Made by a program: the position numbers and the translations under genes
NCBI GenBank assembly: GCA_018819325.1
Contig: JAHJQJ010000084.1
Location: 1-10,968, forward strand
Length of the DNA: 10,968 nucleotides
Source: Patescibacteria group bacterium
GTDB lineage: Bacteria > Patescibacteriota > Microgenomatia > UBA1400 > MFAQ01
Direction of reading: 5' to 3'
Notes under the pieces: model-generated
Databases searched by the model: none
What the model saw: the letters and a program-made list of their open reading frames with translations, nothing else
Told to the model about the DNA's origin: nothing
Part shown: positions 1 through 5,633 of the stretch, in pieces
Position numbering within the stretch: the first letter of the stretch is position 1
How the letters are laid out: each line of letters begins with the position of its first letter

Positions 1-1
1 A

Positions 2-145
2 GATATTCGAGACTCCTTAGCCCAATTCCATAACGACGTAGTAAAAAAAGATATTCGAGACTCCTTAGCCCAATTCCATAACGACGTAGTAAAAAAAGAT
101 ATTCGAGACTCCTTAGCCCAATTCCATAACGACGTAGTAAAGGAT
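2..145 (+). repeat. Three 48-bp in-frame tandem repeats
   Basis: The units lie at 2-49, 50-97 and 98-145. Units 1 and 2 are identical. Unit 3 matches them through GACGTAGTAAA and then drifts in its last codon. The period of 48 bp is exactly 16 codons. A degenerate fourth unit, recognisable only at protein level, follows at 146-193. More copies may lie upstream of the window. Confidence 0.95.
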
Positions 146-406
146 GACATCTGGAACACCCTTATGCAATTCAATAATAAAGTTCTAGCTAAACAATTTG
201 ACGAAATAAACCAAAAAATCTCCAAAATAGAAAAAACCATGGTTAACAAAAAAGACCTCAAAAGCCTAAAAATCGAGCTCAAAAGCAAGATTGGCTCCAT
301 TCGCAAGTTCTTAATTACCATAGAAGGCTCCTCCAATCAAGAATACCAAAACCTCAGTCGCCGTATAGACTACATCGAAGCCCACCTCCACCTAACCACT
401 ATCTAA
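2..406 (+). CDS. Repeat-containing coiled-coil-like protein, 3' part (partial)
   Basis: The reading frame is open from base 2 to the TAA at 404-406 (134 residues) with no start in view, so the gene begins upstream of the window. The first internal ATG, at 164, is not the real start because the frame upstream is plainly coding. The visible N-terminal part is three tandem 16-residue repeats of the pattern DIRDSLAQFHNDVVKK. A fourth, degenerate repeat (D-I-x-x-x-L-x-Q-F-x-N-x-V) covers bases 146-193. The rest is Lys/Glu/Ile-rich with heptad-like spacing of hydrophobics (QFDEINQKISKIEKTM, then KSLKIELKSKIGSIRKFL), which suggests a long amphipathic helix or coiled coil. No catalytic motif, signal peptide or membrane segment is visible in this part. 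I do not recognise the family. The tail overlaps the 3' end of the opposite-strand ORF by 4 bases. Confidence 0.8.
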   Translation, partial: DIRDSLAQFHNDVVKKDIRDSLAQFHNDVVKKDIRDSLAQFHNDVVKDDIWNTLMQFNNKVLAKQFDEINQKISKIEKTMVNKKDLKSLKIELKSKIGSIRKFLITIEGSSNQEYQNLSRRIDYIEAHLHLTTI

Positions 407-699
407 TTTATACACAACCAATCATCCCAATTCACCGCCCCAACCGTCAACAAATCCTTCACCAAATCCCCTATCTCTGCAGGCTTATCCACCATCTCTT
501 TAAAACCATCTCTTGCCAACACCGTCAACATACCCGTCAACTTACAATCTTCCACCGAAAACCAAATTCTGGTCTCATCTTTAAGCAACTCCCAACGTTC
601 ATCCATTTTTTCATGAGTTGTAACAGCCACCCACCCCGTTCCTTCACTTTCCAACGGCCGATTAACCTCAACTCTAACCACCCCCCCACCATCCCCCAC
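403..699 (-). CDS. Small acidic hypothetical protein, probably 5'-truncated by a frameshift
   Basis: This is a 98-codon ORF starting at GTG (697-699) and ending at TAG (403-405). The opposite strand has no competing gene. Its composition is protein-like: charged, with hydrophobics at regular spacing, as in RIWFSVEDCKLTGMLTVLARDG and AEIGDLVKDLLTVGAVNWDDW. No motif lets me assign a function. The GTG start is suspicious because it sits five codons before a run of glycine codons and has no Shine-Dalgarno sequence. In the -1 frame a longer 5' end opens from TTG at 734 and reads MTISFGATIVDLWGMVGG. Adding one G to the seven-G run (681-687) would join it to VVRVEVNRPLE and give one uninterrupted protein of about 110 residues. 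It may therefore be a frameshifted gene, a phase-variable gene or a sequencing error. The tail overlaps the upstream coiled-coil gene by 4 bases. Confidence 0.55.
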   Translation of the reverse strand: MGDGGGVVRVEVNRPLESEGTGWVAVTTHEKMDERWELLKDETRIWFSVEDCKLTGMLTVLARDGFKEMVDKPAEIGDLVKDLLTVGAVNWDDWLCIN

Positions 700-847
700 A
701 AGTCAACGATCGTTGCACCAAAAGAGATAGTCAAACTCCCAACTACCTATTTATGTTATTCATAACACATTTTAACCAACTGTTTGGTTTTACCCTCATC
801 TATTCGTTTTATACTCTTATCATATCAAAAAACATGAAGACTTTTTA

Positions 848-870
848 TGTCAAGGGTCCGACCCTTGACA
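848..870. repeat. Palindrome family A, copy 1
   Basis: A perfect 23-bp palindrome with 11-bp arms TGTCAAGGGTC and GACCCTTGACA around one central base (C). An identical sequence in inverted orientation (central base G) lies at 6020-6042, inside the glycosyltransferase gene. It abuts the next palindrome with no spacer. Confidence 0.93.
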
Positions 871-895
871 TTAACAAAGGTCTCACCTTTGTTAA
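871..895. repeat. Palindrome family B, copy 1
   Basis: A perfect 25-bp palindrome with 11-bp arms TTAACAAAGGT and ACCTTTGTTAA around CTC. A second member, with 12-bp arms TTTTAACAAAGG and CCTTTGTTAAAA around TCTCT, lies at 7075-7103. Confidence 0.93.
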
Positions 896-948
896 ACTCC
901 ATTTCCATAAAAAAAGCCTGCAGGCGTAAAAAAATATACGCCCATAGG

Positions 949-989
949 CCGTCCCAGTGCCGACATTGCCCGATGTAAAAATCGGTCCC
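949..989. repeat. Composite repeat, copy 1
   Basis: The segment starts with CCGTCCCAGTGCCGACATTG and ends with ATCGGTCCC. The copy at 7004-7048 has the same first 20 bases with one change and the same last 9, but a different middle. The end of this copy can fold as CCGAT (970-974) with ATCGG (981-985). Confidence 0.75.
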
Positions 990-1010
990 TTTTTCTCCTT
1001 TTTTCTAATT

Positions 1011-1069
1011 TCGTCATTCTGGCTTGTCCAGAATCGATTCTGGATGCGTTTCACTTACCAGAATGACGA
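1011..1069. repeat. Nested inverted repeat built on the TTCTGG element (copy 1)
   Basis: The outer 12-bp arms TCGTCATTCTGG (1011-1022) and CCAGAATGACGA (1058-1069) are exact reverse complements. Inside lies a perfect 18-bp palindrome, TCCAGAATC/GATTCTGGA (1027-1044). The first 25 bases (1011-1035) recur exactly at 6483-6507, and most of them recur at 8848-8873. It resembles a miniature REP/BIME-type unit. Confidence 0.88.
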
Positions 1070-1123
1070 TTGAGTGAGTCTGTCAACGTACAAGAACCCA
1101 TAGTTTACACCCAATCCTCCCCC

Positions 1124-1151
1124 TTGTGCAACCCCCAAAACCTGATATAAT
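1124..1151 (+). promoter_or_regulatory. rplJ promoter with extended -10
   Basis: A consensus TATAAT (1146-1151) is preceded by TGA, giving the extended -10 TGATATAAT (1143-1151). A weak -35, TTGTGC (1124-1129), lies 16 bp upstream. The predicted transcript would start near 1158, immediately before the L10 leader. The same CTGATATA motif precedes two other plus-strand genes in the window. Confidence 0.75.
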
Positions 1152-1158
1152 CTCCTCC

Positions 1159-1204
1159 AGTTACCAAAGACACCAGGCAAAACCTAAGCCCTGGCCAGGA
1201 ACCC
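1159..1204 (+). promoter_or_regulatory. Ribosomal protein L10 leader (autoregulatory 5' UTR)
   Basis: The leader has the usual L10-leader layout: an outer helix GTT-CC (1160-1165, one bulged A) pairing with GGAAC (1198-1202), a kink-turn-like loop AAAGACA, and an inner helix CCAGG (1173-1177) with CCTGG (1190-1194) closing a loop containing CCTAAG. The ribosome-binding AGGA (1197-1200) lies in the 3' strand of the outer helix. Binding of L10-L7/L12 to this RNA, known in other bacteria, could therefore block translation of rplJ and rplL. The call rests on hand folding. Confidence 0.72.
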
Positions 1205-1735
1205 ATGCCATCACAACGCAACCAAGACCAACTAAATAAAATCAAGGACAAACTAGAAACTATTTCTAGTCTTATTTTTGTAAACTACACCGGCATTTCC
1301 GTAGCCGACCAACAAGCCTTAAGAAAAACCCTATCAGAAAACGATAACTCCTTCTCAGTCACCAAAAACACCCTTGTCAACCTAGCCCTACAAGACAGAC
1401 CACAAAACTTACCCAATGACATCAAAGAAGCTCTGTCTGGCCCCACTGCTACAGTCTATGCCCAAGACGTAGTCTCCGCCAGCAAAACCCTTACAGATTT
1501 CACCAAAGACCACCCCACCTTCACCATTAAAATAGGCCTATCCCTTTCCCCACAACAAGACAGAATTCTTACCACGGAAGAAATCCAAAAACTATCCAAG
1601 CTACCAAGCAAAGACCAGCTCTACGCCCAACTTTTAAGCCAACTAAACGCCCCAGCTCAAAGCCTGGTCAGAGTTCTTACCGCTCCAATGCAAAACCTAG
1701 CATATCTATTACAAAATGTCGTTGACAGGGGGTGA
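1205..1735 (+). CDS. rplJ: Ribosomal protein uL10 (L10), stalk base
   Basis: This 176-residue protein has the L10 family pattern. An N-terminal globular domain starts with a helix and the strand LIFVNYTGISVADQQALR (residues 23-40), then the rRNA-binding SVTKNTLVNLAL (51-62) and ALSGPTATVY (76-85). The C-terminal helical tail (about 136-175, LYAQLLSQLNAPAQSLV...) is where L7/L12 dimers bind. It anchors the L7/L12 stalk on 23S rRNA and so helps recruit translation GTPases. The ATG follows AGGA by four bases, and that AGGA sits in the L10 leader. rplL follows after 6 bp, so the two form an operon. Unlike the common bacterial arrangement there is no rplK-rplA upstream and no rpoB downstream within the window. 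Asn, Gln, Thr and Pro are abundant, in line with the C/A-rich coding strand. Confidence 0.97.
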   Translation: MPSQRNQDQLNKIKDKLETISSLIFVNYTGISVADQQALRKTLSENDNSFSVTKNTLVNLALQDRPQNLPNDIKEALSGPTATVYAQDVVSASKTLTDFTKDHPTFTIKIGLSLSPQQDRILTTEEIQKLSKLPSKDQLYAQLLSQLNAPAQSLVRVLTAPMQNLAYLLQNVVDRG

Positions 1736-1741
1736 AATTAA

Positions 1742-2131
1742 ATGGCAGACAAAAAAAATCAAGAAAAACTAATCGAAGAAATCTCCAAACTATCCGTTCT
1801 AGAAGTGTCTGAACTGGTTAAAGCCCTAGAAGAAAAATTTGGCGTTTCCGCCGCTCCAGCTTTGGCCGCCGTAGCTCCTAGCGAAGGGGGCTCAGCCGAG
1901 GCCACCGCAGAAGAAAAAACAGAATTTGACGTAGTAATAACCTCAGCCGGTGACAACAAAATCGCCGCCATCAAAATTGTTCGCGAAATCAAACCAGACT
2001 TAGGTCTAGTAGAAGCCAAAGAACTAGTAGAAAAAGCTCCAGTCACCTTACTAGAAAAAGTCAAAAAAGAAGAGGCAGAAGCAACCAAAAAAAAACTAGA
2101 AGACGCCGGCGTCAAGGTCGAACTAAAATAG
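1742..2131 (+). CDS. rplL: Ribosomal protein bL12 (L7/L12)
   Basis: This 129-residue protein has the complete L7/L12 architecture. The N-terminal dimerisation helices (residues about 8-33, EEISKLSVLEVSELVKALEEKFG) bind the L10 tail. A flexible Ala/Ser/Gly/Glu hinge follows (about 36-58). The compact C-terminal domain (59-129) contains the conserved KTEFDVVI, KIAAIKIVREI, LGLVEAKELVEKAP and KKLEDAGVKVELK, which contact elongation factors. The start is set by the purine-rich GGGGGTGA at the end of rplJ, about 6 bases ahead of the ATG. The 6-bp gap to rplJ implies co-transcription from the rplJ promoter. The stop codon is only 3 bp from the stop of the convergent beta-CASP gene, and no hairpin with a T-tract lies between them. 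Confidence 0.97.
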   Translation: MADKKNQEKLIEEISKLSVLEVSELVKALEEKFGVSAAPALAAVAPSEGGSAEATAEEKTEFDVVITSAGDNKIAAIKIVREIKPDLGLVEAKELVEKAPVTLLEKVKKEEAEATKKKLEDAGVKVELK

Positions 2132-2134
2132 TTC

Positions 2135-5100
2135 CTACATTAGGTTCGTCAAGAAACCAGGCTTATTCAGAGGATCTCCTGGATCATAAGGTGCCACCCT
2201 CTCAATTATCTTTAAGTACCTCGACCCTATCCGCTTAGCCATTGCCCTTGCCCACCTTTCTGGATACTCCCCATGTATTGGTAACACCCTTTTCCCTTTG
2301 TGCGATCTTCCCAATAAGACATCCAGCATCACCACCATCTCCTCAAAAGTCAAATGCCCACCAGCATGTAGTATCGGCTTATTTACTCCCTCTACACTAT
2401 AATTTGGCCACATAATAATTCTTCTTCCCCGAGCACCCGACTGTCTAAAATCCATCGCATATCTTCCCCTTTTTCCTTGCTCTACCAAACTTCTCACCCA
2501 TGCCTGATTTACGGACAACAAACCCTTAGCATGGTCCTGATAGGGATAATAAGTTGCATGTACACCCGTAAAACCTTCGATATACACCCCTCCAAACTCA
2601 TCAATAAATTTAACAAATGGATCAACTACCACAATCCACTTCTCTCTTTGTCTCGATAACCTTCTCCCATCTAAAATTCCTAAACTCCCATTACTTGCCC
2701 GTCTAAAAAGTTCTTTTTGATAAGACTTAGACGTCGTCCGCGGCGGCCACCACAAAGCCACCTCTTCACCAATCTCCGGATATAGATTATCAAATCCATC
2801 GACCTGCAAGGGTATTACATCTCCTTTAGCCGTCCTCAACCTATCAATCAATTCCGCCTGCTTTACTCCTACTGCCACCTGCCTACCAGTCGATGCCGCT
2901 ACTTCCAAAATTGACTCTAATCGTTCCATATGGTTTGGCGGTGCCACCACTACAACTATATCTCTGGCAGCCTTACCGCCAATAATCTTCTCCAAAGTTA
3001 GCTTCACATCATCTTCCGTCAAACCTATCGACGGCTTAAAACTACCCCACATATTAGTTGTCTCTACCACAAGAAACGGAAACTCTCCAGCCCAAGCCTG
3101 CATCATCTCCTCGGTTCTATTCCCCATCTTCAAGTCTCCTGTATACATCATCAGGGGCTGCCCAGTCCTTTCCCAAACTCCTACCGATGTCGCCCCGCCC
3201 ATACTATGATTTACCAAGTGCAAACCAAACGACAAATTATCACTCAAAGGAATTCGTTGGTCATTCCAATAGACTGGTATTAACTTTCTATATTCTCTCT
3301 CATACGGCCTACCCGGCCGATAATTTAATATATTACTCACATATTCAGGTTTGTCTCGCCAAGTAGCCCCCTTACTCGTCAACCAACCAGCTATAGTCAT
3401 CGTCTCAGCCGAACCATAAAAATCTGTTTCTGGCCTAATAAACGGCGCCTTACCACAGTGGTCAATATGGCCATGAGTCCAAATCAAGTTAGATGTCTCT
3501 ACTTCCCCATCTCCATACCACTCTTTCACATCCTCCTTACCCAACCTGTAAATCTTTCTCGCTCTACCTCGTCCCAAATATTTAACTGCCTCGTCAAAAG
3601 GCACCTGAGCCACCAACTCCGAACGTAAAAAACTAGCTACCGGATTTTCACTCCCAGTGTAATCCATCTCATGAAACTCCTTAGCCGATTGCAACAAATA
3701 CCGCCAGTAATACAACCCTGAAACCATCGGCAACTCACCCGTTTCTAAACTTCGTCTAATTCCCAAAGCCGTTTTCTCTCGTGCCGTCAGCTCCATCAAG
3801 GACTCAGGCACTCCAGTAAAAGCCGTACCAAAATCGATTCCGTGCCTAACTCTCTGCCCTTTACCCACCTCTTCTACAAACATCTGCACTCCACCAATCT
3901 GCGGTTTTAATCGTGGCATCCTTAGTTCCACTCGCTCCAAATTCGTTGCCCCGTGACCATACTCAACCCTTTGTCTTAACGAGCCAAAATTATCAACATC
4001 TCCATTCTCTACCAAAAATGCGCTTCCTACCGCCTTCCACCTACCAAACAGACTCCTGGTTAAATATAAAATATGACCATCTGGCCCCAAGTTCCGATAG
4101 TTAAAATCGGTTCTTATAATCTTAGTATAATCTCGCATTTTCTTGGCCGACCAGTTATCTGGCAAAATCGTAATCGCCTTCACATTAGATAGTCCCAACA
4201 CCCCTTCCTTTTCTAGTTTTCTTTTTTGCAAGTCTAGCCCCATAAATCCATCCACCGCCTCAACCCGCCTTGTTCCCCTCTCTCCCCGCTTGTAAAATAT
4301 CACATCAATGCCTGGGAACTCTCCTCCGCCACTAGGCAAACTGAAACCCATTCTAGCCAACTCTCCAGGATTTACATTACTTTCACCTAAAAATAAAAAT
4401 CTAATTACTTCCTCTGCTGTCAACCTTGTCCCATCCAAGACCGACTGCAACGATCCTCTAAACCCCAGTTTCTGCCACAAACTAATCTGCCCGTCAGTAA
4501 TCATCGGTGGCATCACCTCCAAGTCCTCATAACCTTCAGTCACCTCAAAATCACCTCGTCTACCCTTATAATAAGTTCCCATTCGTTTCGTTCGCTCGTA
4601 CGCCTCTCTTTTGTTCTCTCCCGCTCGACGCACCACCAGACCCGGGCTACATACCAACTTAGACAACACTCTCTCCACCAAAACCCCATTTTCTACCTGT
4701 CCAGTTCTCAAATGGCAAATCGGTACCCCCACCAATCCCCCGTCTTTACCCACAAAAGCCACATCCCAACCACCCTTATTAAGCTCAAACCCCTCCACCC
4801 CTACGCTCTTAAACCAATCTTCGTTCTCCTTCCAAAGTGTCTCCAGAGCTCCCCACAAACCCTCAGACTCTTTCTCAGATAATCTTCTCAGTCCACTAAA
4901 GTCTAAGGCCTTTTTTCCCACTCGATCCAAAAGACCCATTTTATCAACCTCTTGGTAAAACTCTCCCCAAGCCAAAAAATCATCAACCGTCAACACCGCC
5001 ACTTCAGCTCCTTGAGCCATTAGCTCCGTCAAATGTCTATTTTTTCCCAGGCCATCACGCACCTCCCAATACTCCTCTGGCCTTGCCAAGACCATTCCTA

Positions 5101-5338
5101 TACAATCTTCATATCCAAACAAACTCAGCCCTCCAAAATCACTCTTACCCCCTTCTTTGGTAACAAAACCTACATCTAGTTTTCTAGCACCCCTTGGTTG
5201 TACCACCCAACTCACATTAGCAACTTCCATCTGACTCCTAACCACCTCTAATTTAAAAAAATCAGCCACCTGACCCTTAAACTCTCTTTTTTTTGAAATC
5301 TCACCATCTTGCCTATTACCTTTTTCTGTCCTTACCAT
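2135..5338 (-). CDS. RNase J-like MBL/beta-CASP hydrolase with a large unknown N-terminal region
   Basis: The C-terminal half of this 1067-residue protein carries the full zinc-dependent nuclease motif set in order: the first-strand motif GIDFG (500-504), HGHIDH (622-627), NHS (710-712), TGD (733-735), the beta-CASP ETTN region (759-762), NHMER (802-806), LHAGGH (990-995) and PIHGEY (1020-1025). The NHS, AGGH and PIHGEY context resembles RNase J more than beta-lactamases or glyoxalases, so an RNA-processing role in the cytoplasm is likely but inferred. Residues 1-480 match nothing I know, and about 110 residues are inserted between GIDFG and HGHIDH. No extra domain follows PIHGEY, so the usual RNase J C-terminal domain is missing. 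No signal peptide or membrane segment is visible. The ATG at 5338 follows an in-frame TGA directly. TTGAAA-17-TAGGAT ahead of it would place the transcript start at the ATG. The gene converges on rplL with a 3-bp gap and diverges from the HTH gene. Confidence 0.85.
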   Translation of the reverse strand: MVRTEKGNRQDGEISKKREFKGQVADFFKLEVVRSQMEVANVSWVVQPRGARKLDVGFVTKEGGKSDFGGLSLFGYEDCIGMVLARPEEYWEVRDGLGKNRHLTELMAQGAEVAVLTVDDFLAWGEFYQEVDKMGLLDRVGKKALDFSGLRRLSEKESEGLWGALETLWKENEDWFKSVGVEGFELNKGGWDVAFVGKDGGLVGVPICHLRTGQVENGVLVERVLSKLVCSPGLVVRRAGENKREAYERTKRMGTYYKGRRGDFEVTEGYEDLEVMPPMITDGQISLWQKLGFRGSLQSVLDGTRLTAEEVIRFLFLGESNVNPGELARMGFSLPSGGGEFPGIDVIFYKRGERGTRRVEAVDGFMGLDLQKRKLEKEGVLGLSNVKAITILPDNWSAKKMRDYTKIIRTDFNYRNLGPDGHILYLTRSLFGRWKAVGSAFLVENGDVDNFGSLRQRVEYGHGATNLERVELRMPRLKPQIGGVQMFVEEVGKGQRVRHGIDFGTAFTGVPESLMELTAREKTALGIRRSLETGELPMVSGLYYWRYLLQSAKEFHEMDYTGSENPVASFLRSELVAQVPFDEAVKYLGRGRARKIYRLGKEDVKEWYGDGEVETSNLIWTHGHIDHCGKAPFIRPETDFYGSAETMTIAGWLTSKGATWRDKPEYVSNILNYRPGRPYEREYRKLIPVYWNDQRIPLSDNLSFGLHLVNHSMGGATSVGVWERTGQPLMMYTGDLKMGNRTEEMMQAWAGEFPFLVVETTNMWGSFKPSIGLTEDDVKLTLEKIIGGKAARDIVVVVAPPNHMERLESILEVAASTGRQVAVGVKQAELIDRLRTAKGDVIPLQVDGFDNLYPEIGEEVALWWPPRTTSKSYQKELFRRASNGSLGILDGRRLSRQREKWIVVVDPFVKFIDEFGGVYIEGFTGVHATYYPYQDHAKGLLSVNQAWVRSLVEQGKRGRYAMDFRQSGARGRRIIMWPNYSVEGVNKPILHAGGHLTFEEMVVMLDVLLGRSHKGKRVLPIHGEYPERWARAMAKRIGSRYLKIIERVAPYDPGDPLNKPGFLTNLM

Positions 5339-5344
5339 TCATCC

Positions 5345-5373
5345 ATCCTAGAACAATAGTTCCCCATTTTCAA
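5345..5373 (-). promoter_or_regulatory. Promoter of the beta-CASP hydrolase gene
   Basis: Read on the minus strand: TTGAAA (5373-5368), 17 bp, TAGGAT (5350-5345). The -10 ends six bases before the ATG at 5338, so transcription would begin at or next to the start codon, giving a leaderless message. The AGGA inside TAGGAT could instead act as a Shine-Dalgarno sequence if the real promoter lies further upstream. Confidence 0.55.
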
Positions 5374-5376
5374 GTC

Positions 5377-5405
5377 TTGACTTAACTCTACTTATCTGCT
5401 AACTT
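5377..5405 (+). promoter_or_regulatory. Possible promoter of the HTH gene
   Basis: TTGACT (5377-5382) is followed after 17 bp by a poor -10, TAACTT (5400-5405), preceded by TGC as a possible extended -10. It overlaps the palindrome TCAAG-T-CTTGA (5370-5380), which also covers the -35 of the divergent hydrolase promoter. A bound protein could therefore affect both genes. Confidence 0.35.
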
Positions 5406-5416
5406 CTATATCAGAC

Positions 5417-5632
5417 ATGGACAAGAAACAACTAAAACTAGACAACCTACCGGACTTATTAACCGTTGGCGAAGCCGCCGATCTCTTAAGGGTTTCTCCC
5501 TTAACCATAAAACGATGGGGTAAACGCGGAAAACTTCCCGCCATCCGCATCAACTCCCGTGGCGATCGCCGCTACCGCAAAGAACAAATTCTCTGGATGC
5601 TGGGCATCAACCCCCAATCATCCACCTCCTAG
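5417..5632 (+). CDS. Small excisionase/MerR-type helix-turn-helix DNA-binding protein
   Basis: This 71-residue protein is essentially one winged-helix DNA-binding domain of the excisionase (HTH_17, MerR-like) class. LLTVGEAADLLRVSPLTIKRW (residues 14-34) forms the two helices of the HTH with the typical L-T-V-x-E-A-A-x-L-L-x-V-S sequence. GKLPAIRINSRGDRRYRKEQILWML (38-62) forms the wing and last helix, including the usual R-x-x-R-RYR pattern. It is too short to hold an effector or recombinase domain, so it is either a stand-alone transcription regulator or an excisionase-like factor. No integrase is in the window. The gene diverges from the beta-CASP gene with 78 bp between starts, and its stop is one base from the stop of the convergent glycosyltransferase gene. 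A role in controlling the hydrolase gene is possible but only positional. Confidence 0.88.
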   Translation: MDKKQLKLDNLPDLLTVGEAADLLRVSPLTIKRWGKRGKLPAIRINSRGDRRYRKEQILWMLGINPQSSTS

Positions 5633-5633
5633 C

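Larger units (their letters stand above)
735..1123. other. Intergenic region rich in palindromic repeats
   Basis: No credible gene lies here. The one ORF that crosses it on the minus strand (845-1054) translates palindromic repeats and is rejected. From left to right it holds a weak dyad TGTTAT/ATAACA near 754-767, a 48-bp block of two abutting perfect palindromes (848-895), a small hairpin with arms GGCGTA/TACGCC (923-942), a composite repeat shared with 7004-7048 (949-989), and a nested inverted repeat (1011-1069). Confidence 0.75.

Noticed and set aside
2..145. CRISPR array
   Set aside because: The 48-bp repeats are directly tandem with no spacers and are in frame within a coding sequence.
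681..687. Programmed ribosomal frameshift at the G tract
   Set aside because: The tract lacks a slippery-site pattern with a clear downstream structure or internal Shine-Dalgarno sequence. Slippage during replication or a sequencing error explains it more simply.
774..789. AACCAA-CTGT-TTGGTT hairpin as a terminator
   Set aside because: The stem is only six bp and AT-rich, with no T-run beyond three bases and no clear gene to serve.
845..1054. Minus-strand 69-residue ORF
   Set aside because: It translates the A and B palindromes and the composite repeat end to end, and the same peptide fragments arise wherever these repeats occur.
2102..2113. GACGCCGGCGTC palindrome near the end of rplL as a terminator
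   Set aside because: It has no loop and no T-tract, and it encodes the conserved DAGVKV of L7/L12.
1759..2115. 118-residue ORF antisense to rplL
   Set aside because: A Ser/Ala/Thr-rich shadow of the certain rplL gene.
3058..4958. Several plus-strand ORFs inside the beta-CASP gene
   Set aside because: Shadows of a 1067-residue gene. They are Ser/Pro/Thr-rich with no motifs.
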